A stretch of DNA of 52,119 bases, taken from Bacteroidota bacterium (GTDB lineage: Bacteria; Bacteroidota; Bacteroidia; Bacteroidales; FEN-979). Under the pieces are notes generated by a model. It was not told the DNA's origin, made no database searches, and worked only from the letters and a program-made list of their open reading frames with translations. Made by a program: the position numbers and the translations under genes. The stretch lies in contig JAPLDK010000063.1 of NCBI GenBank assembly GCA_026391775.1, positions 1-52,119 on the forward strand, in the 5' to 3' direction. Positions 1 to 9,293 of this stretch are shown here, one piece after another. Each line of letters opens with the position of its first letter. Position 1 is the first letter of the stretch.

Positions 1-2
1 AT

Positions 3-947
3 GCCAAAGCCCTGAGTATCAAATCGGGAGAACAATATCCGCAAGATAAAATAAAAGAAATTGATAATATTCTTGCTGAATTAAAGGCAAAAGATGACGC
101 TTATAAAGCCTCCCTGGCCAAAGCCGACCAGATGCTGTTTGAAAAGAAATACGAGGATGCACGCACTGAATATGAAAATTCGCTTACCATAAAGCCCGCC
201 GAGCAGTATCCAAAAAACAAGATTGATGAGATCAACAGGAAACTCACCGGTATCCAAGGCAGGAAAAAAACTTTTGATGACCTTGTGATCAAAGGAGATA
301 ACGCCTTTGGCGGCAGGGATTACGGTAAGGCCAGGGAATATTTGCAGCAGGCTACGGCCTTGTTCCCCGAAGATAAATATGCCAGGGACCGGCTTGGCAG
401 GGTTAATACGGTTATCGACAGCCTTTATCGCGCAAATAAAGGAAAATATGATAAAGCTGTTGCTGAAGCGGATAAATTCTACAACAGCTTTGAATTTGAC
501 AAGGCAATCGATGCATATTCCGATGCGGCTGCTTTCCTACCAATGGAGAACTATCCAAAGGAAATGATTGCGCGGATACATAAAACAATTTCCGAGAATG
601 CTATTGCTGACGTTCTGAACAGCACTGTTACCATATCCTCTAACGATGAAAAGAAGTTCAAATTCACTCCGGTGAATATAGCCTCGCGGAAAGACAATTT
701 TATTTATATCAAGCTCAGAAATCTTTCTGCTAAACCTTTCAGTGTCTTGCTCCGGTATGGTAAGGATAAGACGCCGACCGGGGGTGTTGTTATACGCAAT
801 CTCAGCACCGATGGTAAAGTAAATGAAAGGCTGATAAGCGTCAGGGAACAGGATGTGTGGTACCGCATTGACAACGATTATATCAGCCTTTATCCCCAGG
901 GAGGCGATATAGAAGTTACCTTTATTCAGGTTTCAAAGGCAAGATAA
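3..947 (+). CDS. TPR-like repeat protein, 5' end outside window
   Basis: The reading frame is open from base 3, so the start lies upstream; about 314 residues are visible. The visible part holds helical repeats of about 40-50 residues with a recurring pattern ('FDKAIDAY', '[12 protein letters not shown]', '[11 protein letters not shown]', each followed by a P-x-E/D-x-Y-P/A-K helix), typical of tetratricopeptide-like arrays. After about residue 205 comes a beta-rich C-terminal domain ending in '[15 protein letters not shown]'. No catalytic motif is visible. Such TPR proteins in Bacteroidota are often envelope or gliding/secretion-associated, but that is only inference here. It could also be part of a much larger protein. 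Confidence 0.8.
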   Translation, partial: AKALSIKSGEQYPQDKIKEIDNILAELKAKDDAYKASLAKADQMLFEKKYEDARTEYENSLTIKPAEQYPKNKIDEINRKLTGIQGRKKTFDDLVIKGDNAFGGRDYGKAREYLQQATALFPEDKYARDRLGRVNTVIDSLYRANKGKYDKAVAEADKFYNSFEFDKAIDAYSDAAAFLPMENYPKEMIARIHKTISENAIADVLNSTVTISSNDEKKFKFTPVNIASRKDNFIYIKLRNLSAKPFSVLLRYGKDKTPTGGVVIRNLSTDGKVNERLISVREQDVWYRIDNDYISLYPQGGDIEVTFIQVSKAR

Positions 948-1008
948 TAGAAAATCCTTATTTTTGCTGCTGTCTTTTGAAGCATTTAGAATTCATAAAT
1001 CCTACCTT

Positions 1009-2106
1009 ATGCCAATAATGAATATTCATGTCGACAATGATTTCCGGCTTAGATTTAAAGATCTCTGGAGGCTAATCGGCAACTCCCCCTTACTGGTTAT
1101 TAACTTCAAGTACAAGGGCCAGAACCGAACAATATATGCGAAAGCAGAGCACTACAATATTACCGGAAGCATTAAGGACAGGATGGCTCTTTATATTATG
1201 GAAAGGGCCTATAATGACGGACGAATCAAGAAGGAAGACACGATAGTTGAGGCAACAAGCGGAAACACGGGCATTGCTTTTTCGGCTATCGGCAGGGCTC
1301 TGGGTCATAAAGTCAGGATCATCATGCCCGACTGGATGAGCAAGGAAAGGGTTGATATTATCAAAAGCCTTGGGGCAAGTATCATCCCGATTTCCAAGGC
1401 AGAGGGAGGTTTTCTGGGAAGCATAAAGCTTTCAGAAGAGATTGCCGCGAGGGAGCCCAATATTTTTCTTCCCCAGCAATTCTCAAATGAAGCTAATGCC
1501 GAGGCTCATGAAAAGACAACCGGGCCAGAGATCTGGGCCCAGTTGGTATACCGGGGTATTACTCCTGATGCATTCGTTGCTGGCGTGGGTACAGGGGGGA
1601 CCGTAATGGGGGTTGGCAGGTTTCTCAGGCAGATGAACCCCAATGTTAAAATTCATCCGCTCGAACCTGCTGAATCGCCAACCATGTCAACCGGTTATAA
1701 AGTGGGGTCACACCGCATACAGGGGATATCCGACGAATTCATCCCTGCTTTAGTGAAACTTGATCAGTTGGACCACATTGTTGCCGTGCCCGATGGGGAT
1801 TCAATCATCATGGCCCAGAAACTCGCCCGGGAACTCGGGCTGGCTGTAGGCATTTCATCAGGTGCTAATTTCCTTGGAGCTCTGCAGATACAGAACGAAC
1901 TCGGCCCTGGATCGAATGTTGTCACCGTTTTTGCGGATTGCAATAAAAAGTACCTTAGTACTGACCTTATGCGTGTGGAACCTGTAAGACCAGAGTATGA
2001 AAGCCCTGAAATAGAGCTATTAAATTTCAAGGTCTATAAACGTGTTTGTGAGAATTGCTGTGATATGTTCGAGTGTGAACTTAAGCCTTATACAAGGGCA
2101 AAGTAA
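1009..2106 (+). CDS. cysK: PLP-dependent cysteine synthase family protein
   Basis: Fold-type II PLP enzyme that would make L-cysteine from O-acetylserine and sulfide in the cytoplasm. The Schiff-base lysine lies in 'GSIKDRMA', the substrate loop is '[10 protein letters not shown]' and the phosphate-binding loop is '[10 protein letters not shown]'. A TTG at 964 opens the frame further upstream, but a TAnnTTTG-type -7 element (959-966) would start the transcript after it. I therefore take the ATG at 1009; a second ATG at 1018 is equally possible. The protein (about 365 residues) is longer than typical CysK (about 310). It ends in a cysteine-rich tail (C-x2-CC-x3-C pattern in '[10 protein letters not shown]') that could bind metal or sulfur. 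A cystathionine beta-synthase-like or CysM-like role is possible. The 3' end overlaps the convergent kinase gene by 26 bp. Confidence 0.88.
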   Translation: MPIMNIHVDNDFRLRFKDLWRLIGNSPLLVINFKYKGQNRTIYAKAEHYNITGSIKDRMALYIMERAYNDGRIKKEDTIVEATSGNTGIAFSAIGRALGHKVRIIMPDWMSKERVDIIKSLGASIIPISKAEGGFLGSIKLSEEIAAREPNIFLPQQFSNEANAEAHEKTTGPEIWAQLVYRGITPDAFVAGVGTGGTVMGVGRFLRQMNPNVKIHPLEPAESPTMSTGYKVGSHRIQGISDEFIPALVKLDQLDHIVAVPDGDSIIMAQKLARELGLAVGISSGANFLGALQIQNELGPGSNVVTVFADCNKKYLSTDLMRVEPVRPEYESPEIELLNFKVYKRVCENCCDMFECELKPYTRAK

Positions 2107-3808
2107 CCCTGAACAGGCTTCCCTTTCCGGGCTCGCTTTCGACAAAAACACTGCCACCGTTTTTTTCAAGAAACTCCTTGGTAAGAATCAACCCAAGTCC
2201 GGTGCCGGGTTCATTGTTAGTTCCCGGCCTTGATACGGAAACATCGATACGGAACAATTTGGCCACTTCGTCGGGGCTCATCCCTATACCGTTATCATTT
2301 ATGCTTACTTCGACATGGGAATCAGCACTTCTTGTTTTAATCGAGACTGATCCGTTTTCATGAGTGTATTTAATGGCATTGATAAGCAGATTATGCAATG
2401 CCGATCGTATCATGTTCCTGTCGGCTTTGATTATCGCCTGATTAAAAGTTCCGGATTCAAGTGCGATATTTTTATGAGTTGCAGACGCACTTACTGTTTC
2501 ACATAAGGATTTTACTTCCCTGGCGAGGTCAAACACTTCCATTTCAAAATCTATCCTGCCGGTCTGTATCCTCGACCATTCAAGGAGATTATCAAGAAGG
2601 TTGTATAACCTCTGTGAATTGGAATGAATAATACCGATGAATTTCTTCCTCTCTTCATCGCTCAGAGTTAGATATTCATTCCTTAGAAGATCGGAATAGC
2701 CCAGAAGATAATGAAACGGAGATTTAAGGTCATGAGCAAGGATTGAGAAAAACTTATCCTTACTGATGTTAATTTCCTGCAGCTCTTCAGCATATTTTAA
2801 AATTCTTTCTTCAGCTTTCTTTTTCTCAGCCACTTCTTTCTCCAGGCTTTTCCGATTCTCAAATGATTCCCCGACAAGCTCCGCTATAACACGAAATTCA
2901 CGATTACCCTCCCTGATTTGATCCAATCCTTCGGGATCCTGTTTGTCGAGGCTATGAATGATTCTATTTACTGGAATAGTGATCCATTTACGGATCAAAA
3001 GGTAAAAAAGGAGAAGTACGATAATGGCAAGGGCAAAAGGGATAAGTGTGAACAGGTAGAACAAACGGGTATCGGCTTTGTAAAATGTTTTTGAAAGGAA
3101 GTCGAGCCTGGCAATTTCTTTGCCTGAAAAATCTTTCAGCAATACCGCTATTTCCTGGGATTTATTGTCAATGGAATGAACCTGGGCTTTTTTCCCTGTT
3201 AATGGGTAGTGCAGCGAGATAAAAGAATTTGATGAATTCTCAAGATTGAAAATGATATCTTTATCCCAAAGTTTTCCAAAAAACAGGTACCCCCTGGGTT
3301 GGGTCTTTCTTGCAATATCAAGCGAGGGAACTATTATAGAACCGTACAACTCCATCAGCCCGGTATCCGTAATTTCAAAAAAATGGCAGGTAGAACTATT
3401 CTGAAAAAGTTTTTTCAGTTTTTCTTCACTGAGTGTCTGGACCAGCCCCACCTTCATATCGGGGTCATGCACAGCCCATATCTGCTTCCTGTCAAGATTG
3501 TAAACTTGTATAAAATCAAGATTCAATGTTTGCCTGCATGTGACAAGGTTTTCCCTGGCCCAAACCGTATCAGGCTTGTTAACAAATGTAACCATCAAAT
3601 CCCAGGCTGAATTGTCCTCCAGGCTTTGGTTCATGGCACGTTGCCGGCTGTTAAGAATACTTTGGATGCTGATAGTAGTATTCTGGTGATACGCATAATT
3701 AAACAGCTTTTCTTCCTTCGACCGGGAAAAATGATAAGCCAGTATGGATATTATCAGGAACCCGGTAACCATGATCACCAGACCCATTATTTTAAAATTC
3801 AATTTCAT
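2081..3808 (-). CDS. CHASE4-type membrane sensor histidine kinase
   Basis: Orphan sensor kinase of 575 residues. The first transmembrane helix is at about residues 7-27, followed by a periplasmic sensor of about 220 residues. Its start ('[16 protein letters not shown]') resembles the CHASE4 family. A second helix lies at about 249-273, then a linker and coiled coil. The HisKA box is '[16 protein letters not shown]' with the phosphorylated His near 359. The HATPase domain shows an N-box ('[10 protein letters not shown]'), G1 ('DNGIGM') and G2 ('GTGLGL'). No response regulator adjoins it, so its partner is elsewhere. It converges on the cysteine synthase gene, with their last 26 bp shared. Confidence 0.92.
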   Translation of the reverse strand: MKLNFKIMGLVIMVTGFLIISILAYHFSRSKEEKLFNYAYHQNTTISIQSILNSRQRAMNQSLEDNSAWDLMVTFVNKPDTVWARENLVTCRQTLNLDFIQVYNLDRKQIWAVHDPDMKVGLVQTLSEEKLKKLFQNSSTCHFFEITDTGLMELYGSIIVPSLDIARKTQPRGYLFFGKLWDKDIIFNLENSSNSFISLHYPLTGKKAQVHSIDNKSQEIAVLLKDFSGKEIARLDFLSKTFYKADTRLFYLFTLIPFALAIIVLLLFYLLIRKWITIPVNRIIHSLDKQDPEGLDQIREGNREFRVIAELVGESFENRKSLEKEVAEKKKAEERILKYAEELQEINISKDKFFSILAHDLKSPFHYLLGYSDLLRNEYLTLSDEERKKFIGIIHSNSQRLYNLLDNLLEWSRIQTGRIDFEMEVFDLAREVKSLCETVSASATHKNIALESGTFNQAIIKADRNMIRSALHNLLINAIKYTHENGSVSIKTRSADSHVEVSINDNGIGMSPDEVAKLFRIDVSVSRPGTNNEPGTGLGLILTKEFLEKNGGSVFVESEPGKGSLFRVTLPLYKA

Positions 3809-3958
3809 CTATCTTTCAAATGGGGCTTATAGCAGCGAAAATATAACAAAACAACCTGATTCTGACCGTAATTGCCACTTTTTTCGTAATCGTAGCTTTT
3901 CTGCGAGAAAATGTGTTCGTTTTCCTCATTTGGCTGGGTGGTAGGAAGTTTTATGGGT

Positions 3959-5266
3959 TTATCTATGGCCGGAGTGCAATATGATCAATGTGATCTCCGG
4001 ACGTATACCCACCCGACCTGCATATCCAACAGTTCCAAGTCCCCTGTTTACATATAAACTGGAGCTGAAACCGGCTTTGTTTTTTGTATAAAAACCGCCC
4101 CATAAAGGATTAGACCAGGAGAGTATACTCCATTTTACAGAGCCGCTTTCTATCCCTAACTGTCCGCCATGCGTATGCCCTGAAAGAGTAAGGTCTATTT
4201 CGGGATGTTTCCTGCAGATGATGCTGTCCCAGTAAGAGGGGTCGTGCGAAAGCAGGATGGAGAAACAAGATCTGTTGATCCCGGTTTCGGCTTTATTTAT
4301 ATCACCGTATCGTTGAAATCTTCTTGTAGCCCCCCAGTTTTCCACTCCGATGATGTTGATGCTGTCGGTGCCGGATCTGACTACCCCGGACTGGTTTAAC
4401 AGCAACTTCCAGCCCAGGTCTGAATAGAACCTGCCAAGGTCATGCAGGTTGTCACTTTTTGCAAGGGAAGTACGCCATTTAACATAATCTCCGTAATCAT
4501 GGTTCCCCATAATTGCATAAATCCCGTACCTGGCATGGAGTTGTTTGAGATATGGGATGAATCCCCTGCCTTCAGCCGTGGAGAAAGTGAACATATCGCC
4601 TGTAAAAACGATAACATCCGGTTTAAGTTCATTGATTTTATTTACGGCATCCTGAAGCTTTTTCCGGCAGGTCCAGTTCCCCAGGTGTACATCCGAGAAC
4701 TGTACTATCCTGAAATTATTGAATGAGGCGGGGAGCCTGGAAGAATGGAAATCCACCGTATTAATTTTAAAATCATATACCCAGATTATCATACCAAGAA
4801 GCAGAATGAGCCACAGCCCTCCTCCGGTGATCCAGGCAGCCAAATCAATCCACTTCAGCCAGGAGGCTCTGATCTTCAAAAGGACAGAAAACAAAAAGCG
4901 GAGCAGTCTGCTCAGGAGGGAAATGACCAGGGGGATCATTTTGGCCACTATAGTCATCAGAAGAAGGCTCAGAAGGATCGATTTGACGGTAACGTCCCAG
5001 TATATAAAAGGTACAATAAACCCGAAGATAACAAGGCAGAACAGGGTTATCGCCGGCAGCCAGTAGAGGGCTGTCAGCAGTACTTTCAGTCCCTGTTTAC
5101 GCCGGCCGATCCAGGTGCGCACCGAGAGCCATAATGCCAGGTCTCCAAGCAGGAAAACTGCAAGAAATATCAAAATTCCCTGGTACTTCGGGAAGAAGGA
5201 CATTAATATAAGGATGAGTGCAATGACGCCTGAAAAGAAAAGCGCCAGGGATACTGCTTTTCTCAT
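3959..5266 (-). CDS. membrane-anchored metallophosphoesterase (YkuE-like)
   Basis: 435 residues. The first ~170 residues hold about five hydrophobic segments. The rest is a calcineurin-like phosphoesterase domain with the full two-metal motif set: 'FSDVHLG', 'VFTGDMF', 'MGNHDYGDY', 'LLSHDPSYWD' and 'LSGHTHGGQ'. It ends with the 'YVNRGLGTVG' pattern common in this family, which includes YkuE and UDP-2,3-diacylglucosamine or phospholipid phosphoesterases; the substrate cannot be read from sequence. Its ATG overlaps the stop of the upstream dehydratase gene by four bases (ATGA, 5263-5266), which suggests translational coupling. Confidence 0.9.
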   Translation of the reverse strand: MRKAVSLALFFSGVIALILILMSFFPKYQGILIFLAVFLLGDLALWLSVRTWIGRRKQGLKVLLTALYWLPAITLFCLVIFGFIVPFIYWDVTVKSILLSLLLMTIVAKMIPLVISLLSRLLRFLFSVLLKIRASWLKWIDLAAWITGGGLWLILLLGMIIWVYDFKINTVDFHSSRLPASFNNFRIVQFSDVHLGNWTCRKKLQDAVNKINELKPDVIVFTGDMFTFSTAEGRGFIPYLKQLHARYGIYAIMGNHDYGDYVKWRTSLAKSDNLHDLGRFYSDLGWKLLLNQSGVVRSGTDSINIIGVENWGATRRFQRYGDINKAETGINRSCFSILLSHDPSYWDSIICRKHPEIDLTLSGHTHGGQLGIESGSVKWSILSWSNPLWGGFYTKNKAGFSSSLYVNRGLGTVGYAGRVGIRPEITLIILHSGHR

Positions 5267-7038
5267 TTATTCTTTACATAGTTCACAAGGCCTTTGACAG
5301 TGAAGATCTCCATAAGTTTACCGGGCAGGGCTGAAAAGCTGAATTGTTTAGAACCGACAAACACCTGCCCTTTCTCAAAATCGATAATCACTTCGTCACC
5401 CTGTTTAAAGGCGTCCACTGCCTCAGGCACCAGGATGATCGGCAGCCCCTGGTTGACCGAGGAGCGGTAAAAAATACGGTTGACCGATTTACAGATTACT
5501 GCTTTGACTCCGGCAAAGGCAAGTCCAACCGACGGATGTTCCCGGGAGCTGCCGCAGCCAAAGTTCACGCCTGCTATAAGGATGTCGCCGGCCTTGACCC
5601 GTTCCGCGAAGCTGTTGTCGAATCCCTTGAACAGGTGAGGCATGATTTTATCAGGTTCGGAACTCTGGACATTATAGGTGAGGTTACCTGCGAACATCTG
5701 GTCGGTATTGAGATTGTCGACATCTGCATAGTTCCATGTCCCTTTTGAGAAGCGGTCTTCCCCTTCCTTAATATCGACTTTTGAGCTTTGGGGAGAGTGA
5801 TAAGGGAATTTGTCATCTGCTTTGATCCCACGGGGATCAGTTATTTCCCCTGCAATTGCCGATGTGGCGACGGTTGCGGGGGAAGCCAGGTAAACATTGG
5901 AAGCGTTGTTGCCCATTCTTCCTTTGAAGTTTCTGTTGGCCGTAGAGATCACATTATAATTATCTGCCGGAATACCTTGTCCCGTTCCGAGACAGGGCCC
6001 GCAGGAGGAGGCAAGGACGTTCGCTCCGGCATCCATGAAAATATCGATAAGCCCTTCCTTCATAGCCTGTTTGTATATTTCTTTGGATGCGGGGATAATC
6101 AGGAGTTGCATGAATTTTGCTACTTTCTTTCCTTTTAAAACGCTTGCGGCTTCGCGGAGGTCTTCAAGACGGCCATTTGTGCATGTGCCTATGAGGGCTT
6201 CATTTGTTTTAATACCCTGGACCTCGGATACAGCTTTAACATTATCGACATGATGAGGTGCTGCAACCACCGGGAAGATATCATACAGGTCAATGATGAT
6301 TTCCCTGATGTAAGCAGCGTCAGGGTCAGACCAGAGCCCTTCAACTCTCTTGCCGAACCAGGTATCAAGGATTTCGTCGGCCGGGAAGACTGCGTTTTTA
6401 GCTCCCATCTCCGATGCCAGGTTGGCAAGGACCATACGGTCGGAAATACTGAGGGACTTTACTCCATCACCATGATATTCTATCGACATATAATCGGCGC
6501 CACTGGAACCTATCATGCCGATGATCCAGAGGGCAAGGTCTTTTGCGTAAACACCTTTTCCGAGTTTCCCTGTAATGGTAATTTTTACTGATTCGGGAAC
6601 ACGGAACCAGGTTTCCCCCTGTTTCCAGAGGCCGGCTGTTTCGGTACGGTCGATGCCTGTTGCAAATGCATTGAACGCTCCTGCAGTACTGGTATGGCTG
6701 TCACTGCCAACGATGATCATTTTAGGTCTGGCATAGAGTGACATAAGCTGATGGCAGATTCCATCGCCGACATCATGAAATTTTTTAATCCCGAATTTAT
6801 CGACAAGGTCCCGGATCATCTGATAATCATTGGCAAGTTTTGAATTGGTAGGAGGGGCATTGTGATCGAGGGTGATTAGAAGTGTGTCAGGGTTAAGAGG
6901 TTTTTCCCCTCCCATTTTCTTGAATGTACTGAAGATACTTGAGGTGTTGTCGTGCGAGAGAATTATGTCGGGTCTGGCAAAGACGATGGAGCCTTTTTCA
7001 GCATTGAAAATCTTTTCAGCAAAAGTTCTTCCTTTCAT
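5263..7038 (-). CDS. fused LeuC-LeuD-type aconitase-family dehydratase
   Basis: A single 591-residue chain joins an aconitase-type catalytic part (about 1-415) to a swivel part (about 450-591). 3-Isopropylmalate dehydratase usually has these as separate LeuC and LeuD subunits. The [4Fe-4S] ligands are Cys286 ('GTCTNG') and Cys346 and Cys349 ('SSCGPCLG'). 'GSDSHTSTAG' matches the LeuC substrate loop, and the swivel loop reads 'NFGCGSSREH'. The likely reaction is 3-isopropylmalate isomerisation, but a homoaconitate or citrate-type substrate is not excluded, because no leuA or leuB lies nearby. A TACCTTTG -7 element at 7063-7070 lies just upstream on this strand, back to back with the tRNA promoter. 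Confidence 0.88.
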   Translation of the reverse strand: MKGRTFAEKIFNAEKGSIVFARPDIILSHDNTSSIFSTFKKMGGEKPLNPDTLLITLDHNAPPTNSKLANDYQMIRDLVDKFGIKKFHDVGDGICHQLMSLYARPKMIIVGSDSHTSTAGAFNAFATGIDRTETAGLWKQGETWFRVPESVKITITGKLGKGVYAKDLALWIIGMIGSSGADYMSIEYHGDGVKSLSISDRMVLANLASEMGAKNAVFPADEILDTWFGKRVEGLWSDPDAAYIREIIIDLYDIFPVVAAPHHVDNVKAVSEVQGIKTNEALIGTCTNGRLEDLREAASVLKGKKVAKFMQLLIIPASKEIYKQAMKEGLIDIFMDAGANVLASSCGPCLGTGQGIPADNYNVISTANRNFKGRMGNNASNVYLASPATVATSAIAGEITDPRGIKADDKFPYHSPQSSKVDIKEGEDRFSKGTWNYADVDNLNTDQMFAGNLTYNVQSSEPDKIMPHLFKGFDNSFAERVKAGDILIAGVNFGCGSSREHPSVGLAFAGVKAVICKSVNRIFYRSSVNQGLPIILVPEAVDAFKQGDEVIIDFEKGQVFVGSKQFSFSALPGKLMEIFTVKGLVNYVKNK

Positions 7039-7062
7039 AGCAAGAGTTTTTTGTGTTTAAGA

Positions 7063-7070
7063 CAAAGGTA
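7063..7070 (-). promoter_or_regulatory. -7 element of the dehydratase gene
   Basis: Read on the minus strand this is TACCTTTG, an exact match to the Bacteroidota -7 consensus TAnnTTTG. It lies 25-32 bp before the ATG at 7038. I see no good -33 TTG at the expected distance; that region is an A-tract shared with the divergent tRNA promoter. Confidence 0.5.
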
Positions 7071-7079
7071 TAATTTTTT

Positions 7080-7110
7080 TTTGCTGAGAGAGCAGGAATT
7101 CCTACCTTTG
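7080..7110 (+). promoter_or_regulatory. Bacteroidota-type promoter for the tRNA pair
   Basis: TTTG at 7080-7083, a 19-bp spacer and TACCTTTG at 7103-7110. This matches the primary sigma-factor consensus of Bacteroidota (-33 TTTG, -7 TAnnTTTG). The predicted start near 7117 is about 16 bp before tRNA-Ser. It is one of the clearest promoters in the window and helps fix the phylum. Confidence 0.7.
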
Positions 7111-7132
7111 CAGCCCAATTTCAGAATTCCCC

Positions 7133-7220
<88 letters not shown>

Positions 7221-7236
7221 AGAAGACTATTGTTAT

Positions 7237-7311
7237 CGGGGTATAGCGCAGTCTGGTTAGCGCACCTGGTTTGGGACCAGGGGGTCGCAGGTTCGAATCC
7301 TGCTACCCCGA
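7237..7311 (+). tRNA. tRNA-Pro (anticodon TGG)
   Basis: 75-nt tRNA. The acceptor CGGGGTA (7237-7243) pairs with TACCCCG (7304-7310), with A7311 as discriminator. The anticodon stem CCTGG/CCAGG encloses loop TTTGGGA, giving anticodon TGG. The T-loop GGTTCGAATCC is intact. It lies 17 bp after tRNA-Ser, with no promoter seen between them, so the pair is probably one transcript. CCA is not encoded. Confidence 0.97.
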
Positions 7312-7348
7312 CAAAGCAAGACTCCCGGCACGGAGTTGAAGCTTTGGT

Positions 7349-7732
7349 TCACCCCTTCTGCCTCTTTGCCTTCATCTCTTCTATAAACTTCAGGTAGGAT
7401 TTATATTGTGTTGCAGTTAAAATGCCCTTGTATTCTGCATCCTTCTGCTTGCTCAGGGCTTCGAATGATTTTCGTCGGGCGGCTGTGTCGGCAATTTCCC
7501 TTAAGTCGCGCATCTTTTCAGTATACTTAAGATTGATCGAATACACTTTTGGCTCCTGGGCCGGGGTTAATTTAAGTTCTGTTTTCAGTATTTCAGTCTG
7601 GTGTTTTGCACGATCTTCCGGACTCATTCCAGGTTGCTGAGCGAAAACGGGTGAAATCAACAGTGAAATCCATGCAGTAACGAGACTGATAAGAAGAAAT
7701 AGTTTGGAAATGGATTGGAATTTCGTTTTCAT
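7349..7732 (-). CDS. small periplasmic LTPAQ-motif (Spy/CpxP-like) protein
   Basis: 127 residues with a signal peptide (hydrophobic core at about 11-30, cleavage near 'VFAQQ'). The rest is an all-helical charged chain with two LTxxQ-type motifs: 'LKLTPAQEPKV' and 'ILTATQYKSYL'. That arrangement is typical of Spy/CpxP-like periplasmic helical proteins and of similar small Bacteroidota proteins. A chaperone or stress-sensing role is only a family inference. It lies 57 bp downstream of yceI in the same orientation and may be cotranscribed. Confidence 0.75.
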   Translation of the reverse strand: MKTKFQSISKLFLLISLVTAWISLLISPVFAQQPGMSPEDRAKHQTEILKTELKLTPAQEPKVYSINLKYTEKMRDLREIADTAARRKSFEALSKQKDAEYKGILTATQYKSYLKFIEEMKAKRQKG

Positions 7733-7789
7733 GGTTTAAATTTTAAAATGTTAAGTTTAAAATTAATTCTATAGTAAAGAAATTACCTC

Positions 7790-8389
7790 TTATTTCTTCT
7801 CTGGAAGAAACTCTATATTGACTTTTACTTCAATATCCTTTCCAACAACAGCTCCACCAGCTTCTGTCAGAGTATTCCATTTGAGGTTATAATCAAAACG
7901 GTTGATTTTGGTGGTTGCTTTAAAAGCTACATGTGTGTTGCCCCAGGGATCTTTGGCTGTGCCGCCATAAGTAACATCAAAAGTAACAGGTTTGGTTACG
8001 TCCCGAATTGTTAATTCACCTTTCAGCTGGTATTTATTGTCCTTGATTTTCTTGAACGATTTGCTTTTAAAAGTAATCTTGGGATATTTCTCAGCATTGA
8101 AGAAATCGTCGGATTTCAGATGTCCATCGCGCTTTTCATTATCGGTGTTTATACTTGAAACATCCGCCGTAAAATTAATTTTGGCATCAGTAAAGTCCGA
8201 CTTGGATGCTTCCATGCTGCCATTGAATGATTTAAAACTGCCCTCAACTTCTGAAATGACGAGGTGGGTGGTGGTGAATTTGATGCTGGAATGTGCGTAA
8301 TCGGGGTTCCACTTTGTTTGGGCGGAAGAAACCTGGCTCAATATGAGCGCAAAACCTGCAGTAAAAAAGAACCTGTTTATGTTTTTCAT
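7790..8389 (-). CDS. YceI-family periplasmic lipid-binding-like protein
   Basis: 199 residues with a signal peptide ending near 'SSAQT'. The chain follows the YceI lipocalin-like pattern: 'WNPDYAHSSIKFTTTHL' at the N-terminus, then 'DGHLKSDDFFNAEKYPKITFKS', 'GELTIRDVTKPVTFDV' and a final 'DIEVKVNIEF'. These proteins bind isoprenoid or other amphipathic lipids in the periplasm; the ligand here is unknown. The 121 bp up to the next gene hold only AT-rich sequence, and I see no certain promoter in them. Confidence 0.93.
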   Translation of the reverse strand: MKNINRFFFTAGFALILSQVSSAQTKWNPDYAHSSIKFTTTHLVISEVEGSFKSFNGSMEASKSDFTDAKINFTADVSSINTDNEKRDGHLKSDDFFNAEKYPKITFKSKSFKKIKDNKYQLKGELTIRDVTKPVTFDVTYGGTAKDPWGNTHVAFKATTKINRFDYNLKWNTLTEAGGAVVGKDIEVKVNIEFLPEKK

Positions 8390-8510
8390 GATTGTAAAAT
8401 TTAATTTGAACTAAATAAAAATAAAAGAATATAATAAATTGACAAATACCATGCCAATCCAGAGGATGACATTCTTGCAGTTTATACCTGGTATTTTATC
8501 CTTGAAATTC

Positions 8511-9266
8511 CTAATCCCTGATACACCTCAGAGATAGGGCACTGGGATTATATTCCTCATATAATTCCGCTTCCGTGCCTCTCCGTATAAGTTGAAGGGC
8601 AACTGAGGTTATAGTCGAGATAGTTTCCGATGACCAGAAATAGCCCGCATTATGCACATCATTCCAGGCCTGGGCTGTAAAATCAAAATATCCGCCTGGG
8701 TAGGCAGTAAACTGACTGGAGTTCGAAGCACCGACATTCGGTACCCACCAGTCCCTGTTGCCGGTTGATTTCATTTTCCCTCCGGCCAATTCGGTCCCTC
8801 CGAGAAACCTGATAAGTTCCTTCCAGTCCTTGCTATCCGGCACATGCCAGCCTACAGGACAGATACCCTGTGCACCTGCGGTTGTCTCATAGTGCAGCAT
8901 CTCTGCCCACATGTATAACCCGCCCCAGAGGTCGCAATTCACAAAATCGTTTCCGTAGCAATACTTCTCAACTGTGGCATTCTTTTGCTGGGTCTGGTTC
9001 TGACTCTGGTCGAGCCATTTTCCAAGGTTCAGATTTTCTTTCATCCAGCATTGCCTGCCGATAATCACGGTATGATAAACCTGCCCTCCATATTCAAAAA
9101 TCCCGCATGAAGTGGAATCAGGGTGTGTAGTACTATCATGACCGGCAGCTGTTTCAGGTACATTGTGGATGAGGGGATTGTCTTTGGGGTTCTGCGCGTA
9201 AGAACTAAGGGTGACCGTAACACATAATACGATCAGCCCGATTATTTTTCTGGCTGTCAACATCAT
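8511..9266 (-). CDS. secreted FISUMP-domain protein
   Basis: 251 residues with a signal peptide (about 1-25, ending 'SSYAQ'). A FISUMP domain follows (Fibrobacter succinogenes major paralogous domain). It is recognised from 'YHTVIIGRQCWMKENLNLG', the 'CPVGWHVPDSKDWKEL' block, 'GYFWSSE' and the terminal 'LSLRCIRD'. Function is not established for the family, which is abundant in surface proteins of Bacteroidota and Fibrobacteres. It starts 27 bp after the 294-residue gene, so it probably shares that gene's predicted sigma-54 promoter (10232-10247). That would make it part of the peptide-system regulon. Confidence 0.88.
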   Translation of the reverse strand: MMLTARKIIGLIVLCVTVTLSSYAQNPKDNPLIHNVPETAAGHDSTTHPDSTSCGIFEYGGQVYHTVIIGRQCWMKENLNLGKWLDQSQNQTQQKNATVEKYCYGNDFVNCDLWGGLYMWAEMLHYETTAGAQGICPVGWHVPDSKDWKELIRFLGGTELAGGKMKSTGNRDWWVPNVGASNSSQFTAYPGGYFDFTAQAWNDVHNAGYFWSSETISTITSVALQLIRRGTEAELYEEYNPSALSLRCIRD

Positions 9267-9293
9267 GTAAAATTAAAAGAAAAGAAGTTTAAG

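Noticed and set aside
964-1008. TTG start for the cysteine synthase at 964
   Set aside because: A TATTTTTG -7 element overlaps it (959-966), so the transcript should begin downstream.
3634-3644. TGGCACGTTGC, possible sigma-54 promoter
   Set aside because: The two halves are one base apart instead of five, and it lies inside the histidine kinase coding region.
8393-8409. TGTAAAATTTAATTTGA upstream of yceI resembles the 17-bp operator
   Set aside because: It lacks the closing ACA half, stands alone without a 21-bp partner, and no sigma-54 element lies at the required distance.
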